The notes under the pieces: model-generated
What the model saw: the letters and a program-made list of their open reading frames with translations, nothing else
Told to the model about the DNA's origin: nothing
The model's database searches: none
From: Paenalkalicoccus suaedae
GTDB lineage: Bacteria > Bacillota > Bacilli > Bacillales > Salisediminibacteriaceae
Direction of reading: 5' to 3'
DNA length: 64,000 nt
Assembly (NCBI RefSeq): GCF_006965545.2
Contig: NZ_CP041372.2
Location: 1,240,001-1,304,000 of the forward strand
Program-made: the position numbers and the translations under genes
Shown here: in pieces, positions 23,935 through 32,334 of the stretch
Layout of the letters: the number at the start of each line of letters is the position of its first letter
Numbering within the stretch: position 1 is the first letter of the stretch

Positions 23935-24799
23935 CGCTTTCACCTCCAAGCTTTGCGACAAAGATATCCTCTAAGGATAGGGAGAGTTCTTCGAAAAGAA
24001 GCGGACTGTGGGAATGTATAGCGTTAGATGCTACTTCATTTTGACGATCTAATAATATCGTATACACACGGCCTGTTTGAGCAACGATTGTTACATGCTC
24101 GTGAAGCTCGTCTGGCATGTCAGCTTCAAAGACAACCTGAGCTTTAATATATTGCGACTTGAGAGCATCGAGCTCGTAATGTGTGTCGACGCGACCATCC
24201 TTGATCATAATGATGTCGTTTGCCATAAACTCTAGTTCATCTAAGCGGTGCGAGGAGATGATGACAGAACGCTCTTTATCCGCAACTTCTTCCACTAATA
24301 GCTGAAGCACTTGTTTTTTAACAATGACATCGAGTCCATCAGTAGGCTCATCTAAGAGAATATAGTGAGCTTTTGTTGCAAACGCAATAATAATGGAGAA
24401 GAGTGCCTTCATTCCTTTTGAATACGTACCAATTTTTGATACTTGTGGTAACGCAAATTTTCCCATAAGTGCATGAAAATAATCCGTATCGAAGTTAGGA
24501 TAAATAGCTTTATAGAGCTTTAAAATTTCCTTCGTACTGTAGTTTTTTAATGCCTCCGAGGAGTCAGGTACAAATAAAATTTGCTCCTTTAACTTATGTT
24601 GTTCAAAAATACTTTTATCCTCGACCAAGACATCACCTTTAGTAGGAGAGAGGATGCCAGCCATCGTGCGAAGTAGTGTCGTTTTACCTGCACCGTTACG
24701 TCCTACGATTCCGATTATATTGCCGGTCTCTACTTCAAATTCGATATCTTTTAAAATCTCTTTATTATGAATGATCTTTGAGAGATGCTGGACCTTCAT
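23927..24799 (-). CDS. ABC transporter ATP-binding protein (YtrB-like)
   Basis: 290 aa. Walker A GRNGAGKTTLL, signature region as YSKGMK in place of LSGGQ (usual for the BcrA/YtrB group), Walker B YILLDEPTDGLD, and H-loop SSHRLDE. Starts at 24799, 7-9 nt after GGAGGGG; this lies inside the 3' end of the GntR gene (35-nt overlap), so the three genes are tightly coupled. It should power the downstream permease. Export of, or protection from, a cell-envelope compound is inferred from the operon type. Confidence 0.85.
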   Translation of the reverse strand: MKVQHLSKIIHNKEILKDIEFEVETGNIIGIVGRNGAGKTTLLRTMAGILSPTKGDVLVEDKSIFEQHKLKEQILFVPDSSEALKNYSTKEILKLYKAIYPNFDTDYFHALMGKFALPQVSKIGTYSKGMKALFSIIIAFATKAHYILLDEPTDGLDVIVKKQVLQLLVEEVADKERSVIISSHRLDELEFMANDIIMIKDGRVDTHYELDALKSQYIKAQVVFEADMPDELHEHVTIVAQTGRVYTILLDRQNEVASNAIHSHSPLLFEELSLSLEDIFVAKLGGESDV

Positions 24800-25184
24800 C
24801 GCTGTTCCCCTCCATTTCCTCATAAAATTCCTCTAGCCACGTGAGAATTTCTTGTTTTGATAAGCCAGCGTACCTGGCATCTACGATCATTTGTTTGAGC
24901 GACTGCTTCATTTCTTGAATCCTCCTCGGATCGGAATAAGTTGGGACATCCTGAGAAATAAATGTTCCTCGCCCACGCAATGTGTGTATGATTCCCTGGC
25001 GCTCTAGCTCCTGGTAGGCTTTGCTGACGGTATTTGGATTTATGACCATCTGCGCAGATAGTTCGCGCACAGACGGGAGTTTTTCATCCGGCTTTAACAC
25101 ACCCTTCATACACATCTCTTTAACTTGCTGAATGATCTGCTCGTATAAGGGAGTGTTGGATCTCGGATCTATTTGAAAGAACAT
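24765..25184 (-). CDS. ytrA: GntR-family regulator, YtrA subfamily
   Basis: 139 aa. Winged helix at residues 10-75 (NTPLYEQIIQQVKEMCM, LPSVRELSAQMVINPNTVSKAYQ, GRGTFIS) and a short C-terminal dimerisation helix pair, the compact architecture of the YtrA subfamily. It heads an operon with an ABC ATPase and permease and should be its repressor: a YtrA-type operator AGTGTA-N13-TACACT lies between its promoter and start codon. AGGAGGTGCCACC precedes the ATG. Confidence 0.88.
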   Translation of the reverse strand: MFFQIDPRSNTPLYEQIIQQVKEMCMKGVLKPDEKLPSVRELSAQMVINPNTVSKAYQELERQGIIHTLRGRGTFISQDVPTYSDPRRIQEMKQSLKQMIVDARYAGLSKQEILTWLEEFYEEMEGNSDEGPASLKDHS

Positions 25185-25202
25185 GGTGGCACCTCCTGTG
25201 CT

Positions 25203-25263
25203 CTAAGTGTACTACTCGTTATGATACACTTAGGATATTACGTGTTTAAGAAACATATGTCAA
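25203..25263 (-). promoter_or_regulatory. Promoter and YtrA-type operator of the GntR-ABC operon
   Basis: Minus strand TTGACA (25258-25263), 17-nt spacer, TAATAT (25235-25240). Directly downstream is the inverted repeat CTAAGTGTA-N13-TACACTTAG (25203-25233), which contains the AGTGTA-N13-TACACT pattern known for YtrA. Binding there would block transcription start. Confidence 0.8.
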
Positions 25264-25324
25264 TCTTATTTTTGCAACATATGGTAAACTGACTGCAATC
25301 ACGTTATTTTAGGAGGAGTATCGT

Positions 25325-26218
25325 ATGGGTAGAAACGTATTAGTTTTAGGTGGCACACGTTTTTTCGGTAAAAGACTAGTTCAAGCTTTGGTAGAGAATG
25401 GTGATAAGGTAACTGTTGCAACAAGAGGGGAAACACCAGTCTCAAGTGGTGTATCACATGTGAAGGTAGATCGATTTAATTCGGAATCCATGCAAAAGGC
25501 ATTTACAGACACGAAGTGGGACCTTGTCTATGACCAAATTTGCTTTGCTCCAAATGATGCCAAAGATGCAATCGAGGTTTTTAAAGGGAATGTGTCGAGG
25601 TATATTCTCACATCAACGTTATCTACATATGCGTTTAACGACAAGCCAAATAAAGTGGAGAAGGATTTTGATCCGTTTGCTTATCCAATTACATATGGTC
25701 GTAAGGAAGATTTCGATTATGGAGAGGGCAAGCGTTTAGCGGAAGCGGTGTTCTTTCAGGAGGCACCATTTGACGTTGTTGCCATAAGACCGCCTGTTGT
25801 TCTTGGGCTAGATGATTATACGGAGCGACTTCACTATCACATTCGTAAGGTTGCAAATAATGAACCCATCGGATTTTCGGAGCCAGATTCTAACGTGTCC
25901 TTCGTTGATTCGGCTGAGCTAGCAGCATTTCTCTTATGGTGCGGCGATCAGTCCTTCACAGGTCCAGTGAATGCGTCATCTCGAGATCAACTATCCTTAA
26001 CAGACCTTCTTACGTTGATCGAAAATACAGTTGATAAAAAAGCTAGAGTAGAGGAGCCAGGTGATGATGTGGAGTCATCGCCACTAAATTTCCCGGCGTC
26101 TTATTATCAAGATGTTGCATTAGCTGCTTCCTATGGCTTTGAGTTTTCACAATTAGAGTCTTGGCTGCCTAAATTAATTTCAGACATTGCTCGAGAAGAG
26201 AATCTAGTAAAGGATTAA
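25325..26218 (+). CDS. Extended SDR / NAD-dependent epimerase-like protein
   Basis: 297 aa. The N-terminal Rossmann nucleotide-binding motif reads VLVLGGTRFFGKRLV (GGxxFxG). The expected active-site region has STLSTYAF near residue 97 and YGRKEDFDYGEGKRLAE near 120-135, so the Tyr-x-x-x-Lys is not canonical; members of this RNA-binding/isoflavone reductase-like branch often lack it. IRPPVVLG and a C-terminal domain follow. Substrate unknown. TAGGAGGAG lies 6 nt before the ATG. Single gene, divergent from the ytrA-type operon. Confidence 0.78.
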   Translation: MGRNVLVLGGTRFFGKRLVQALVENGDKVTVATRGETPVSSGVSHVKVDRFNSESMQKAFTDTKWDLVYDQICFAPNDAKDAIEVFKGNVSRYILTSTLSTYAFNDKPNKVEKDFDPFAYPITYGRKEDFDYGEGKRLAEAVFFQEAPFDVVAIRPPVVLGLDDYTERLHYHIRKVANNEPIGFSEPDSNVSFVDSAELAAFLLWCGDQSFTGPVNASSRDQLSLTDLLTLIENTVDKKARVEEPGDDVESSPLNFPASYYQDVALAASYGFEFSQLESWLPKLISDIAREENLVKD

Positions 26219-26769
26219 CTTTCGAGAAATTAACTTAAAGCGGTTATCTCATAAGGTAATTGTTTGTTAATCGCACATATTCGTTTTTCTATTCAACATA
26301 TATTTAAGTTAGAGCTCACTTTTTAGTGGGCTCTTTTATACGTGCACGTACTGCTCTGAAAAAAATAGTGGGCATCCTATCGTGATAAATAGAATTATGT
26401 GACTCACTTTAAAGCTAGTTAACGACTCTTTATCTTTATACTCTCTCGAATTTTATATAACAGATGAATTACGTTGCATTTGATATTAGGCTTTTTAACA
26501 GAAAATATGAGTCAAGTAGTTTTCTAATAGATATATTTAAGCCAGGAATAAATTGATAATTTTTAACAAAAAGGTTATGATCAAGAAAAAAAGCGCTCTT
26601 TTATATGACTATTTTGGTGAAGTGAAATTCACTATAAGAAAGTTAGATATATATTAGTTATTGATTTATTTGAAAGAATAAATGATAAATTCATGAGAAT
26701 AGAATAAAGAAGCAAATGTATGATTTGTTGTAGATTTATATTGGAAATTTCATGTAAGGTGGCATTCAT
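26219..26769. other. 550-nt AT-rich gene-free stretch
   Basis: Contains only the terminator at 26311-26338. The rest is clearly more AT-rich than the surroundings. I see no ribosome binding site followed by a plausible gene, no repeat family and no RNA gene. Confidence 0.5.
26311..26338 (+). terminator. Terminator-like hairpin downstream of the SDR gene
   Basis: AGAGCtCAC-ttttta-GTGgGCTCT followed by TTTATA. Confidence 0.65.
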
Positions 26770-27198
26770 ATGATCAGACATTACTTATATATGTGGCTAG
26801 CATTTACGGTATTATTCACTTCGGCATCTGTTGGTTTAGAGATAATGGAAGGTAATAAAGTAACTACTACAGCATATTACGGTTTAAGAAACTTAGGTAT
26901 TATCTATATTATTTTCACTTTTATACATGGGTTTATTATTTATCCTCTATCGTTTTTCCCTTTAAGTTTATTAATCAATAAGCTTATGAGGCCTTGGATC
27001 ATAAGGATGTTAATTTTCATTATTGTAGCTAGTCTAGGTGCAGTTTGGGTATTTAATCAGTCATTTGTGTTTTCAGGCGGTAGCTATATAGATGTATATG
27101 AACTTAACATGTATAGTTCCGTCATTATTTTCGGAATTGCTGGTCTGGTCTATGCTTTAATTAATGAGGTTTTAAAGAGTAAAACACTTGGTGTATAA
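26770..27198 (+). CDS. Hypothetical four-span membrane protein
   Basis: 142 aa, very hydrophobic, with four predicted transmembrane helices (about residues 5-24, 40-70, 78-97 and 115-134). No recognised family. AAGGTGG lies 7 nt before the ATG. Base composition is lower in GC than in flanking core genes, as for the next two genes, so the 26.2-29.3 kb stretch may have been acquired as a block; this is an impression, not a measurement. Confidence 0.6.
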   Translation: MIRHYLYMWLAFTVLFTSASVGLEIMEGNKVTTTAYYGLRNLGIIYIIFTFIHGFIIYPLSFFPLSLLINKLMRPWIIRMLIFIIVASLGAVWVFNQSFVFSGGSYIDVYELNMYSSVIIFGIAGLVYALINEVLKSKTLGV

Positions 27199-27235
27199 GT
27201 ACTTTGCTCTAATGTACTTTGCTCTAATGTACTTT
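27199..27235 (+). repeat. 15-bp tandem repeat
   Basis: GTACTTTGCTCTAAT occurs twice in tandem (27199-27213, 27214-27228), followed by a partial third copy GTACTTT. It starts at the stop codon of the upstream gene. Confidence 0.8.
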
Positions 27236-27341
27236 ATAGTAGCTAGCTAATATAACTAAAGCTGTTAATATAACACTCCATCTAAGAGAGTTACACAATT
27301 ATGTACTTCATAGTCAGCGGAAAACAATTAGAGGTGAATTT

Positions 27342-28244
27342 ATGAAAAAGCAATTCTCAAGTAAGTCTAAGTATTGGTTATGGATTTGTATTGCAGGATT
27401 TTCAAGTGTAACCATACTCTATATAACAACTCAAAGTTTTTCTATTGCCCATTCTAATGATGAGGTTGTAGAAATGGAGCTATCACCTGATGAAACTAAT
27501 AATTCATTGAATGAGAAGGAAGAAAATCATTCTGCTATTGAATCTAATGATGAGGTTGTAGCAACTGAAATTTCTCAGGAAGAAAATAACGATAGTCCTT
27601 TGCATGAGAAGGAAAAAAGTAATTTCTACATCACAATAAATGAATATGATGCAATAGTTAATTTGTTTAAGAGTGAAACTGTCACAACACATGACGTTTC
27701 TTCCATGATTCTTGCTGAACCTATATATAATTTTGAAGGTCGTGTTTATGAATATGAAGGCGAGAATGAAGGTTCTAATGTTGTATTTAGATTCGCATAC
27801 GACGGAACGTTACTACATATCTCAGAAAACAATTTATTTAAGAAATCGACTTATTCAACAAGTCTAGATCAACTATATGATGAAACCATAAAAATAAATA
27901 ATGATATTTGGGATAATTATAAGATAGAAACCTTAAATCAATTATTTACAGGTGAATTATCTAAGGAGGAGGTTATTCGTGAAACAGAAATACATATCAT
28001 TAATTTAGAGGCACACTCAGATAAAATAGAAAAATTTAAAGAGGAAAATAATGATGACGTGGAAAATTTAGCGATGACCGGTTTGCAAGAGGCAACGATT
28101 TTTCGCTCATTTGCTTTTCAAGTAATGAGAGTGGCGCTTGAAGAGAGTTCAGATTTATCAGAAGCTGAAGAATCAGCAAAGTTAACTCTAGAAATGTCTG
28201 ATCAAATATTATTAGAGGCAACAAAAAAGTTAGGAAGGAATTGA
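27342..28244 (+). CDS. Hypothetical membrane-anchored protein, paralogue A of a tandem pair
   Basis: 300 aa. A basic N-terminus and one hydrophobic segment (residues 10-33) look like an uncleaved signal anchor, leaving a large extracytoplasmic part. Residues 37-90 contain two imperfect copies of a Ser-Asn-Asp-Glu-Val rich acidic unit (SNDEVVEMELSPDE, SNDEVVATEISQEE). The rest (95-300) is an alpha/beta region with NEYDAIVNLFKSE, YEYEGENE, SLDQLYDETIKIN and FTGELSKEEVIRETE. No known family. GAGGTG precedes ATG. Closely similar to the next gene, including about 60 nt upstream of the start. Confidence 0.7.
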   Translation: MKKQFSSKSKYWLWICIAGFSSVTILYITTQSFSIAHSNDEVVEMELSPDETNNSLNEKEENHSAIESNDEVVATEISQEENNDSPLHEKEKSNFYITINEYDAIVNLFKSETVTTHDVSSMILAEPIYNFEGRVYEYEGENEGSNVVFRFAYDGTLLHISENNLFKKSTYSTSLDQLYDETIKINNDIWDNYKIETLNQLFTGELSKEEVIRETEIHIINLEAHSDKIEKFKEENNDDVENLAMTGLQEATIFRSFAFQVMRVALEESSDLSEAEESAKLTLEMSDQILLEATKKLGRN

Positions 28245-28360
28245 TCTTAATTTATATATACGTTGTTTCTTAACTTATAAAATATTTAAAGACTTTTCTA
28301 CTGAGAAAGTTACTCAATCATTTACCATATATCCAGTTTAAAACAATTAGAGGTGAATTT

Positions 28361-29260
28361 ATGAAAAAGCAATTATCAAGTAAGTCTAAGTATTGGTTAT
28401 GGATTTGTATTGTAGGATTGTTAAGTGTAGCCATACTCTATATAACAACTCAAAATTTTTCTGTTGCCCAATCTAATGATGAGGTTATAGAAATGGAGCT
28501 ATCATCGGATGAAAGTAACAATTTATTTGATGAGGAGGAAGAAGGTCATTCTACTAATGAATCTAATAATGAGGTTATAACAACTGAAATCTCTCAGGAA
28601 GAAAATAATAGTTCTTTGGATGAGAAGATAAAAACTAATTCTCTCATTTCAATGAATGAATACGATGCAATAGTTAATTTGTTTAAGAGTGAGTCGGTCA
28701 CAGTCGATGATGTGACTTCGATGATTCACGCTGAGCCTATAAATATTCATGCAGATCGTATTTATGAGTATGAAGGAGAGAATGAAGATTTTAATGTCAC
28801 ATTTAGATTCGCACACGATGGAACGTTACTATATATCACAGAAAACAATTTATATGATAAATCGACTAATTCAATAAGTCTTGATCAACTATATGATGAG
28901 ACAATGAAAATAAATGATGAAATTTGGCAGAATTACAAGGTAGAGACCTTAGATAAATTGTTCACCGGTGAATTATCAATGGATGAGGTTATTCGTGAAA
29001 CAGAAATGCAGGTGGTTTTTTTAGAAGTACACTCAGATAAATTAGAGAAATTTCACGAAGAAAATGATAATGCTAATTATAGCTCAGCAATAACTGATCT
29101 AAAAGAAGGTACGCTTTATCGCTCAGATGCTTTTCTAATAATGAGGCGAGCACTTGAAGAGAATTCAGATTTATCAGAGGCTGAACAAAAAGTTAAATTG
29201 GTTATAGAAATCTCTGATCAAAGATTATTAGAGGCAACAAAAAAGTTAGGGGGAAATTGA
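28361..29260 (+). CDS. Hypothetical membrane-anchored protein, paralogue B of a tandem pair
   Basis: 299 aa, same architecture as the preceding gene: signal anchor (10-33), acidic doubled unit (SNDEVIEMELSSDE, SNNEVITTEISQEE), and the C-terminal domain with NEYDAIVNLFKSE, YEYEGENE, SLDQLYDETMKIN and LFTGELSMDEVIRETE. The two proteins share well over half their residues, and the DNA is nearly identical around the ribosome binding site and first 25 codons. This is a tandem duplication that has since diverged. Function unknown; a surface or lipid-facing role is only a guess from topology. Confidence 0.7.
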   Translation: MKKQLSSKSKYWLWICIVGLLSVAILYITTQNFSVAQSNDEVIEMELSSDESNNLFDEEEEGHSTNESNNEVITTEISQEENNSSLDEKIKTNSLISMNEYDAIVNLFKSESVTVDDVTSMIHAEPINIHADRIYEYEGENEDFNVTFRFAHDGTLLYITENNLYDKSTNSISLDQLYDETMKINDEIWQNYKVETLDKLFTGELSMDEVIRETEMQVVFLEVHSDKLEKFHEENDNANYSSAITDLKEGTLYRSDAFLIMRRALEENSDLSEAEQKVKLVIEISDQRLLEATKKLGGN

Positions 29261-29316
29261 TCTTTCGTTTTAACCTAGTTGATCAAAAAATAAAAAGTAT
29301 CTAATAATTTTAAACA

Positions 29317-29367
29317 GGGCTCATAGGTGTTACGCACTTGTAAGAGGTGCATCTATGAGTCTTTTTG
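29317..29367 (+). terminator. Intrinsic terminator after the tandem paralogues
   Basis: GGCTCATAG and CTATGAGTC outer arms, inner GCAC/GTGC, then TTTTTG. Confidence 0.8.
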
Positions 29368-29410
29368 ATTGGTCCAGCCAATTATTGTAGAAATGTGCCA
29401 TATTTCATAG

Positions 29411-29439
29411 TTGACAGGTAGCTTGACAATTGGAATAAT
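29411..29439 (+). promoter_or_regulatory. Sigma-A promoter of the popT-like gene
   Basis: Perfect TTGACA (29411-29416), 17-nt spacer ending TGG, AATAAT (29434-29439). Confidence 0.7.
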
Positions 29440-29466
29440 TAGTCAGGTAGAATGGGGGAGTGATCA

Positions 29467-30282
29467 ATGATTGGAGTTATTGTCAGGGGAATCGCAATTG
29501 GAGTCACGGAAACTGTACCAGGAATTAGTGGCAGCACAGTTGCGATGATTTTAGGAATATATAAACGAATGCTTTATTCGTTAAGTATGCTGACGACAAA
29601 GCGTTATAAGGAAGTACTACCTTTCTTACTTACGTTTGGGTTAGGAATGGTAATCGGTTTTGGGGTCGCTCTGTTTACGATTGATTTTTTACTTCAACAC
29701 TTTAGAACCCCTACACTATTGTTTTTTGTTGGTGTCATTTTAGGGTTCTTACCATACTTATGGAAAGAAGCTGTGGAAGAGTCTACCTTATCCTTCGCAG
29801 CAAAGCACTATATGATAATGGTTATATTTTTTTCTATTGTCATTATCGGTCAGTTTTTAGGTGGAGGAAACGACTTACAAATCGATTCACTCTCAACTGC
29901 TGACTATGTGTATATGTTTGTAGCTGGGGCGTTAGCAAGCTGTGCTCTTGTACTACCTGGGATTAGCGGAGCATTAACATTAACGATACTTGGCTTGTAT
30001 GAGCTGGCAACTAGATCGCTAATTGAGCTCCATCTTCCGGTTGTGATTCCTATAGGTTTAGGAGTTGTATGTGGGGTCTTACTAATTAGTAAGCTAGTTC
30101 GTTATTTGCTTCGATCTTATCCTACTGAGACGTATGCAGCTATCATTGGGTTAGTTGCAGCATCCATATTTGCTATTTTAGCTAATATAGAAGGCGCACT
30201 AACGCCTGCACTAATCGTAAGCTCCGTGCTAACATGTTTGCTTGGAATCGTGACAGTCACGTTGTTAGCTAAAACACAATAG
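29467..30282 (+). CDS. popT: DUF368 membrane protein, PopT-type undecaprenyl-phosphate translocase
   Basis: 271 aa polytopic membrane protein. The two DUF368 half-repeats are obvious: GVTETVPGISGSTVAMILGIY at the N-terminus and CALVLPGISGALTLTILGLYE near residue 165, each with the conserved PGxSGxxxxxxLG. DUF368 (PopT) proteins recycle undecaprenyl phosphate across the membrane for cell-wall and surface-polymer synthesis and act in parallel to DedA-family UptA. GGGGGAG lies before the ATG, and a good promoter lies 28 nt upstream. Monocistronic. Confidence 0.88.
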   Translation: MIGVIVRGIAIGVTETVPGISGSTVAMILGIYKRMLYSLSMLTTKRYKEVLPFLLTFGLGMVIGFGVALFTIDFLLQHFRTPTLLFFVGVILGFLPYLWKEAVEESTLSFAAKHYMIMVIFFSIVIIGQFLGGGNDLQIDSLSTADYVYMFVAGALASCALVLPGISGALTLTILGLYELATRSLIELHLPVVIPIGLGVVCGVLLISKLVRYLLRSYPTETYAAIIGLVAASIFAILANIEGALTPALIVSSVLTCLLGIVTVTLLAKTQ

Positions 30283-30625
30283 TATAATATTTTATCTCGT
30301 AGAATAGAAGGAAGAATTTAACTTATGATCAACAGAGAAGTAATAGGGAACTATCGTTTTGGAAACTTTTATTGGGTCAAACACCTGTAAGTGAAACTTA
30401 TTAATTTCAAAGGCTTTGAAGCGCGCAACCTCTGCTCAAAAAGTAGAGGGACAAACAAAGAATTTTCTTATGAATGAGGAAATTGTGAAATGGTCTTTTT
30501 CAAACTTAGGGAGCAGGAGAGTTAAAGATAATTACAAAAATTATCCAAAGTCTTAATGACTACTTCACTGTTAGAGAAGATATAACGTTAGAATCGGGGG
30601 CACGCTCATACAAAGGAGGTTAATA
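30283..30625. other. 343-nt gap without recognisable gene
   Basis: Short open frames exist (for example from ATGs near 30324 and 30471) but none has a ribosome binding site or lasts more than about 28 codons. It might be a decayed gene; I cannot show it. Confidence 0.4.
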
Positions 30626-30889
30626 ATGATGTCTAAAAGAAGATTTTGGATACTGTCTATTATTATATTTCTGTTATTAATTTTTATGTTTTATATGCAA
30701 ATAGCGACTTATTCTGTTTACCCGCCACATCTAGGTGGAATGAGTTATAGAGTGAGGTTCGAAAATCTATGGCATACATCTGTATTTTTCTATGGAATTG
30801 TCTTATTCGTTATCTTTTTTTCGTTTTATTTAATGTTTAAGATTATCTCTATTTTATATTATCTTATTTTTAAGTTTAAACGAGAGTAA
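30626..30889 (+). CDS. Small two-span membrane protein
   Basis: 87 aa. Two long hydrophobic helices (about residues 8-26, WILSIIIFLLLIFMFYM, and 50-80) joined by a 25-residue loop with YPPHLGGMSYRVRFENLW; ends FKFKRE. No family recognised. AAAGGAGGT precedes the double ATG (30626/30629) with 5-8 nt spacing, so translation is likely. Located alone between the popT-like gene and the cyd operon terminator region. Confidence 0.6.
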   Translation: MMSKRRFWILSIIIFLLLIFMFYMQIATYSVYPPHLGGMSYRVRFENLWHTSVFFYGIVLFVIFFSFYLMFKIISILYYLIFKFKRE

Positions 30890-30948
30890 AATACTTCTGA
30901 AAATAACAGAGTGCTTTAGTCGAATAAGATGTCATTACAATGCATGAC

Positions 30949-30977
30949 AAAGGAGCTTGGTTTAACCAAGCTCCTTT
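30949..30977. terminator. Strong hairpin, terminator of the small membrane protein gene
   Basis: AAAGGAGCTTGG-tttaa-CCAAGCTCCTTT, perfect 12-bp arms; T tails are short. Confidence 0.65.
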
Positions 30978-31113
30978 ATTGTACTAGTTTATTTGATACT
31001 TATCGTACCAATTCCAATGTCTACTATAAATCAATTAGGGTTCTATTAAAAAATTTTTATGATTTGTACTCCATAACTGAACCAATTGTATATAGCTCTA
31101 GCTTCTTCTACTG

Positions 31114-31239
31114 TTATTTATTGTTATCTGCATCTTTTAGAAATCGTGGTGTTGGCCACTTTGCAGCCCAAAAGAAAACAAATATGATACTAAATATGAC
31201 AATGAGGGGCGGGGCGATCATAATTAAAAACCAAGTCAT
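31114..31239 (-). CDS. cydS: CydS-like small subunit of cytochrome bd oxidase
   Basis: 41 aa gene too short for routine ORF calls. One transmembrane helix (residues 3-26, WFLIMIAPPLIVIFSIIFVFFWAA) followed by a short polar tail. GGAGGG lies 6 nt before the ATG and the gene starts 18 nt after cydB ends, on the same strand. Bacilli of the Geobacillus type encode such a single-helix subunit (CydS, YthC-like) right after cydB, where it packs against CydA and stabilises haem b. The position, size and MxxFLIMxAP-type start fit this; sequence alone is weak evidence. Confidence 0.7.
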   Translation of the reverse strand: MTWFLIMIAPPLIVIFSIIFVFFWAAKWPTPRFLKDADNNK

Positions 31240-31257
31240 CGTAATCCCTCCATTTCC

Positions 31258-32271
31258 TTATTTTCTACCCTCTACATAATCTGCGTCGAATAGGAATAAT
31301 CGCATGAGCAGATATAGGGAAGGTAGGAGAAGTAAAAGTCCGGCAATGAATGCTGCAATTAACGCAATTGCCATCGTCTCGTTTGTGAAGCCATCGTAAA
31401 TAGTTAAATACGGATAAAGCAGATACGGTAGGTGAGATGCTCCATATGCAAAGAATGCAGCGAAGAATTGCACACACACTAGAATAAATGCTGTACCGTA
31501 ATTTCGTCTTTTCCAAATGAAGAATGTCGCAACCGCAAAGGCAACAAAGGAAATAGCAAACATCCACCATAGGTCAAGCATACTAGCAAAGTGGGTAGGA
31601 TTTTGTTCGCCTAGTAAATAAAAGACGATCATACCCATAATGATAGAGGGTGCTGCCCACGTAAGCGCGTAGCGTCTAAGTAATTCTAATGCTTTTTCAT
31701 CCTTCGCGCGTGATGCGTAATAGGTTAAGAAGGAAGCGGAAATAAACAGGACACTTACGATTGCTAAGATAACTACACCCCAAGAGTAAGGGCTTGAGAA
31801 TAACTCTCCATATAGAAGTTCTACATTTCCACTTTCCTGAGAAATGTATCCTCCCTCAGAGATCGTTAACACCGTTGTAAGTGAGGCAGGGATTAAAAGC
31901 CCTGTAGCCCCATATAAGAAGGAGAAAAAGTTGCTCTCTTTTGATCCGTACGTTGCAAAAGCATAATAAGATCCTCGAATCGCTAACAGGATAATGGCAA
32001 CACTACCTGGAATTAAAAGAGCTGTTCCGTAATAGTACGCTGTCTCTGGGAAGAATCCAACGATTCCAATAAAGAAGAAAACAAGGAATACGTTTGTGAC
32101 CTCCCACACAGGAGATAAGTAGCGCTGTATAATGTGATGAATCACGTGATTTTTTTTCGTACGTTTTGAGTAGTAGCTAAAGAATCCTGCTCCAAAGTCA
32201 ATGGAGGCAACGATTAAATATCCGTATAAGAATGTCCAGAGGACGGTGATTCCGACTATTTCATAAGTCAC
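31258..32271 (-). CDS. cydB: Cytochrome d ubiquinol oxidase subunit II
   Basis: 337 aa with eight to nine hydrophobic segments. Family features: an N-terminal LWTFLYGYLIVASIDFGAGFF containing the conserved Asp-Phe-Gly, YLSPVWEVTNVFLVFFFIGIVGFFPE near residue 55, and an ending QxxSLYLLMRLFLFD-like. With CydA it forms the bd quinol oxidase, a high-affinity terminal oxidase for low-oxygen growth. It lies 63 nt after cydA; the gap holds a GC-rich hairpin (32313-32334) that may tune the cydA/cydB ratio. RBS AAAGGAGTTATTCTT precedes ATG. Confidence 0.93.
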   Translation of the reverse strand: MTYEIVGITVLWTFLYGYLIVASIDFGAGFFSYYSKRTKKNHVIHHIIQRYLSPVWEVTNVFLVFFFIGIVGFFPETAYYYGTALLIPGSVAIILLAIRGSYYAFATYGSKESNFFSFLYGATGLLIPASLTTVLTISEGGYISQESGNVELLYGELFSSPYSWGVVILAIVSVLFISASFLTYYASRAKDEKALELLRRYALTWAAPSIIMGMIVFYLLGEQNPTHFASMLDLWWMFAISFVAFAVATFFIWKRRNYGTAFILVCVQFFAAFFAYGASHLPYLLYPYLTIYDGFTNETMAIALIAAFIAGLLLLLPSLYLLMRLFLFDADYVEGRK

Positions 32272-32312
32272 AAGAATAACTCCTTTCTGCTAAGTGATAG
32301 GCAAGATAAAGG

Positions 32313-32334
32313 GATGTGGGCAAAAGCCCACATC
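32313..32334 (-). terminator. Intercistronic hairpin between cydA and cydB
   Basis: GATGTGGGC-aaaa-GCCCACATC immediately after the cydA stop; the following sequence is CCCTTTATC, so it is at best a partial terminator or mRNA-stabilising hairpin. Confidence 0.5.

Noticed and set aside
30324-30560. Decayed gene in the 343-nt gap after the popT-like gene
   Set aside because: Only short frames without ribosome binding sites; no recognisable protein remnant in any frame.
30929-31279. Plus-strand frame of 116 codons near the cyd operon
   Set aside because: Runs through a perfect terminator hairpin and lies antisense to cydS; no ribosome binding site.
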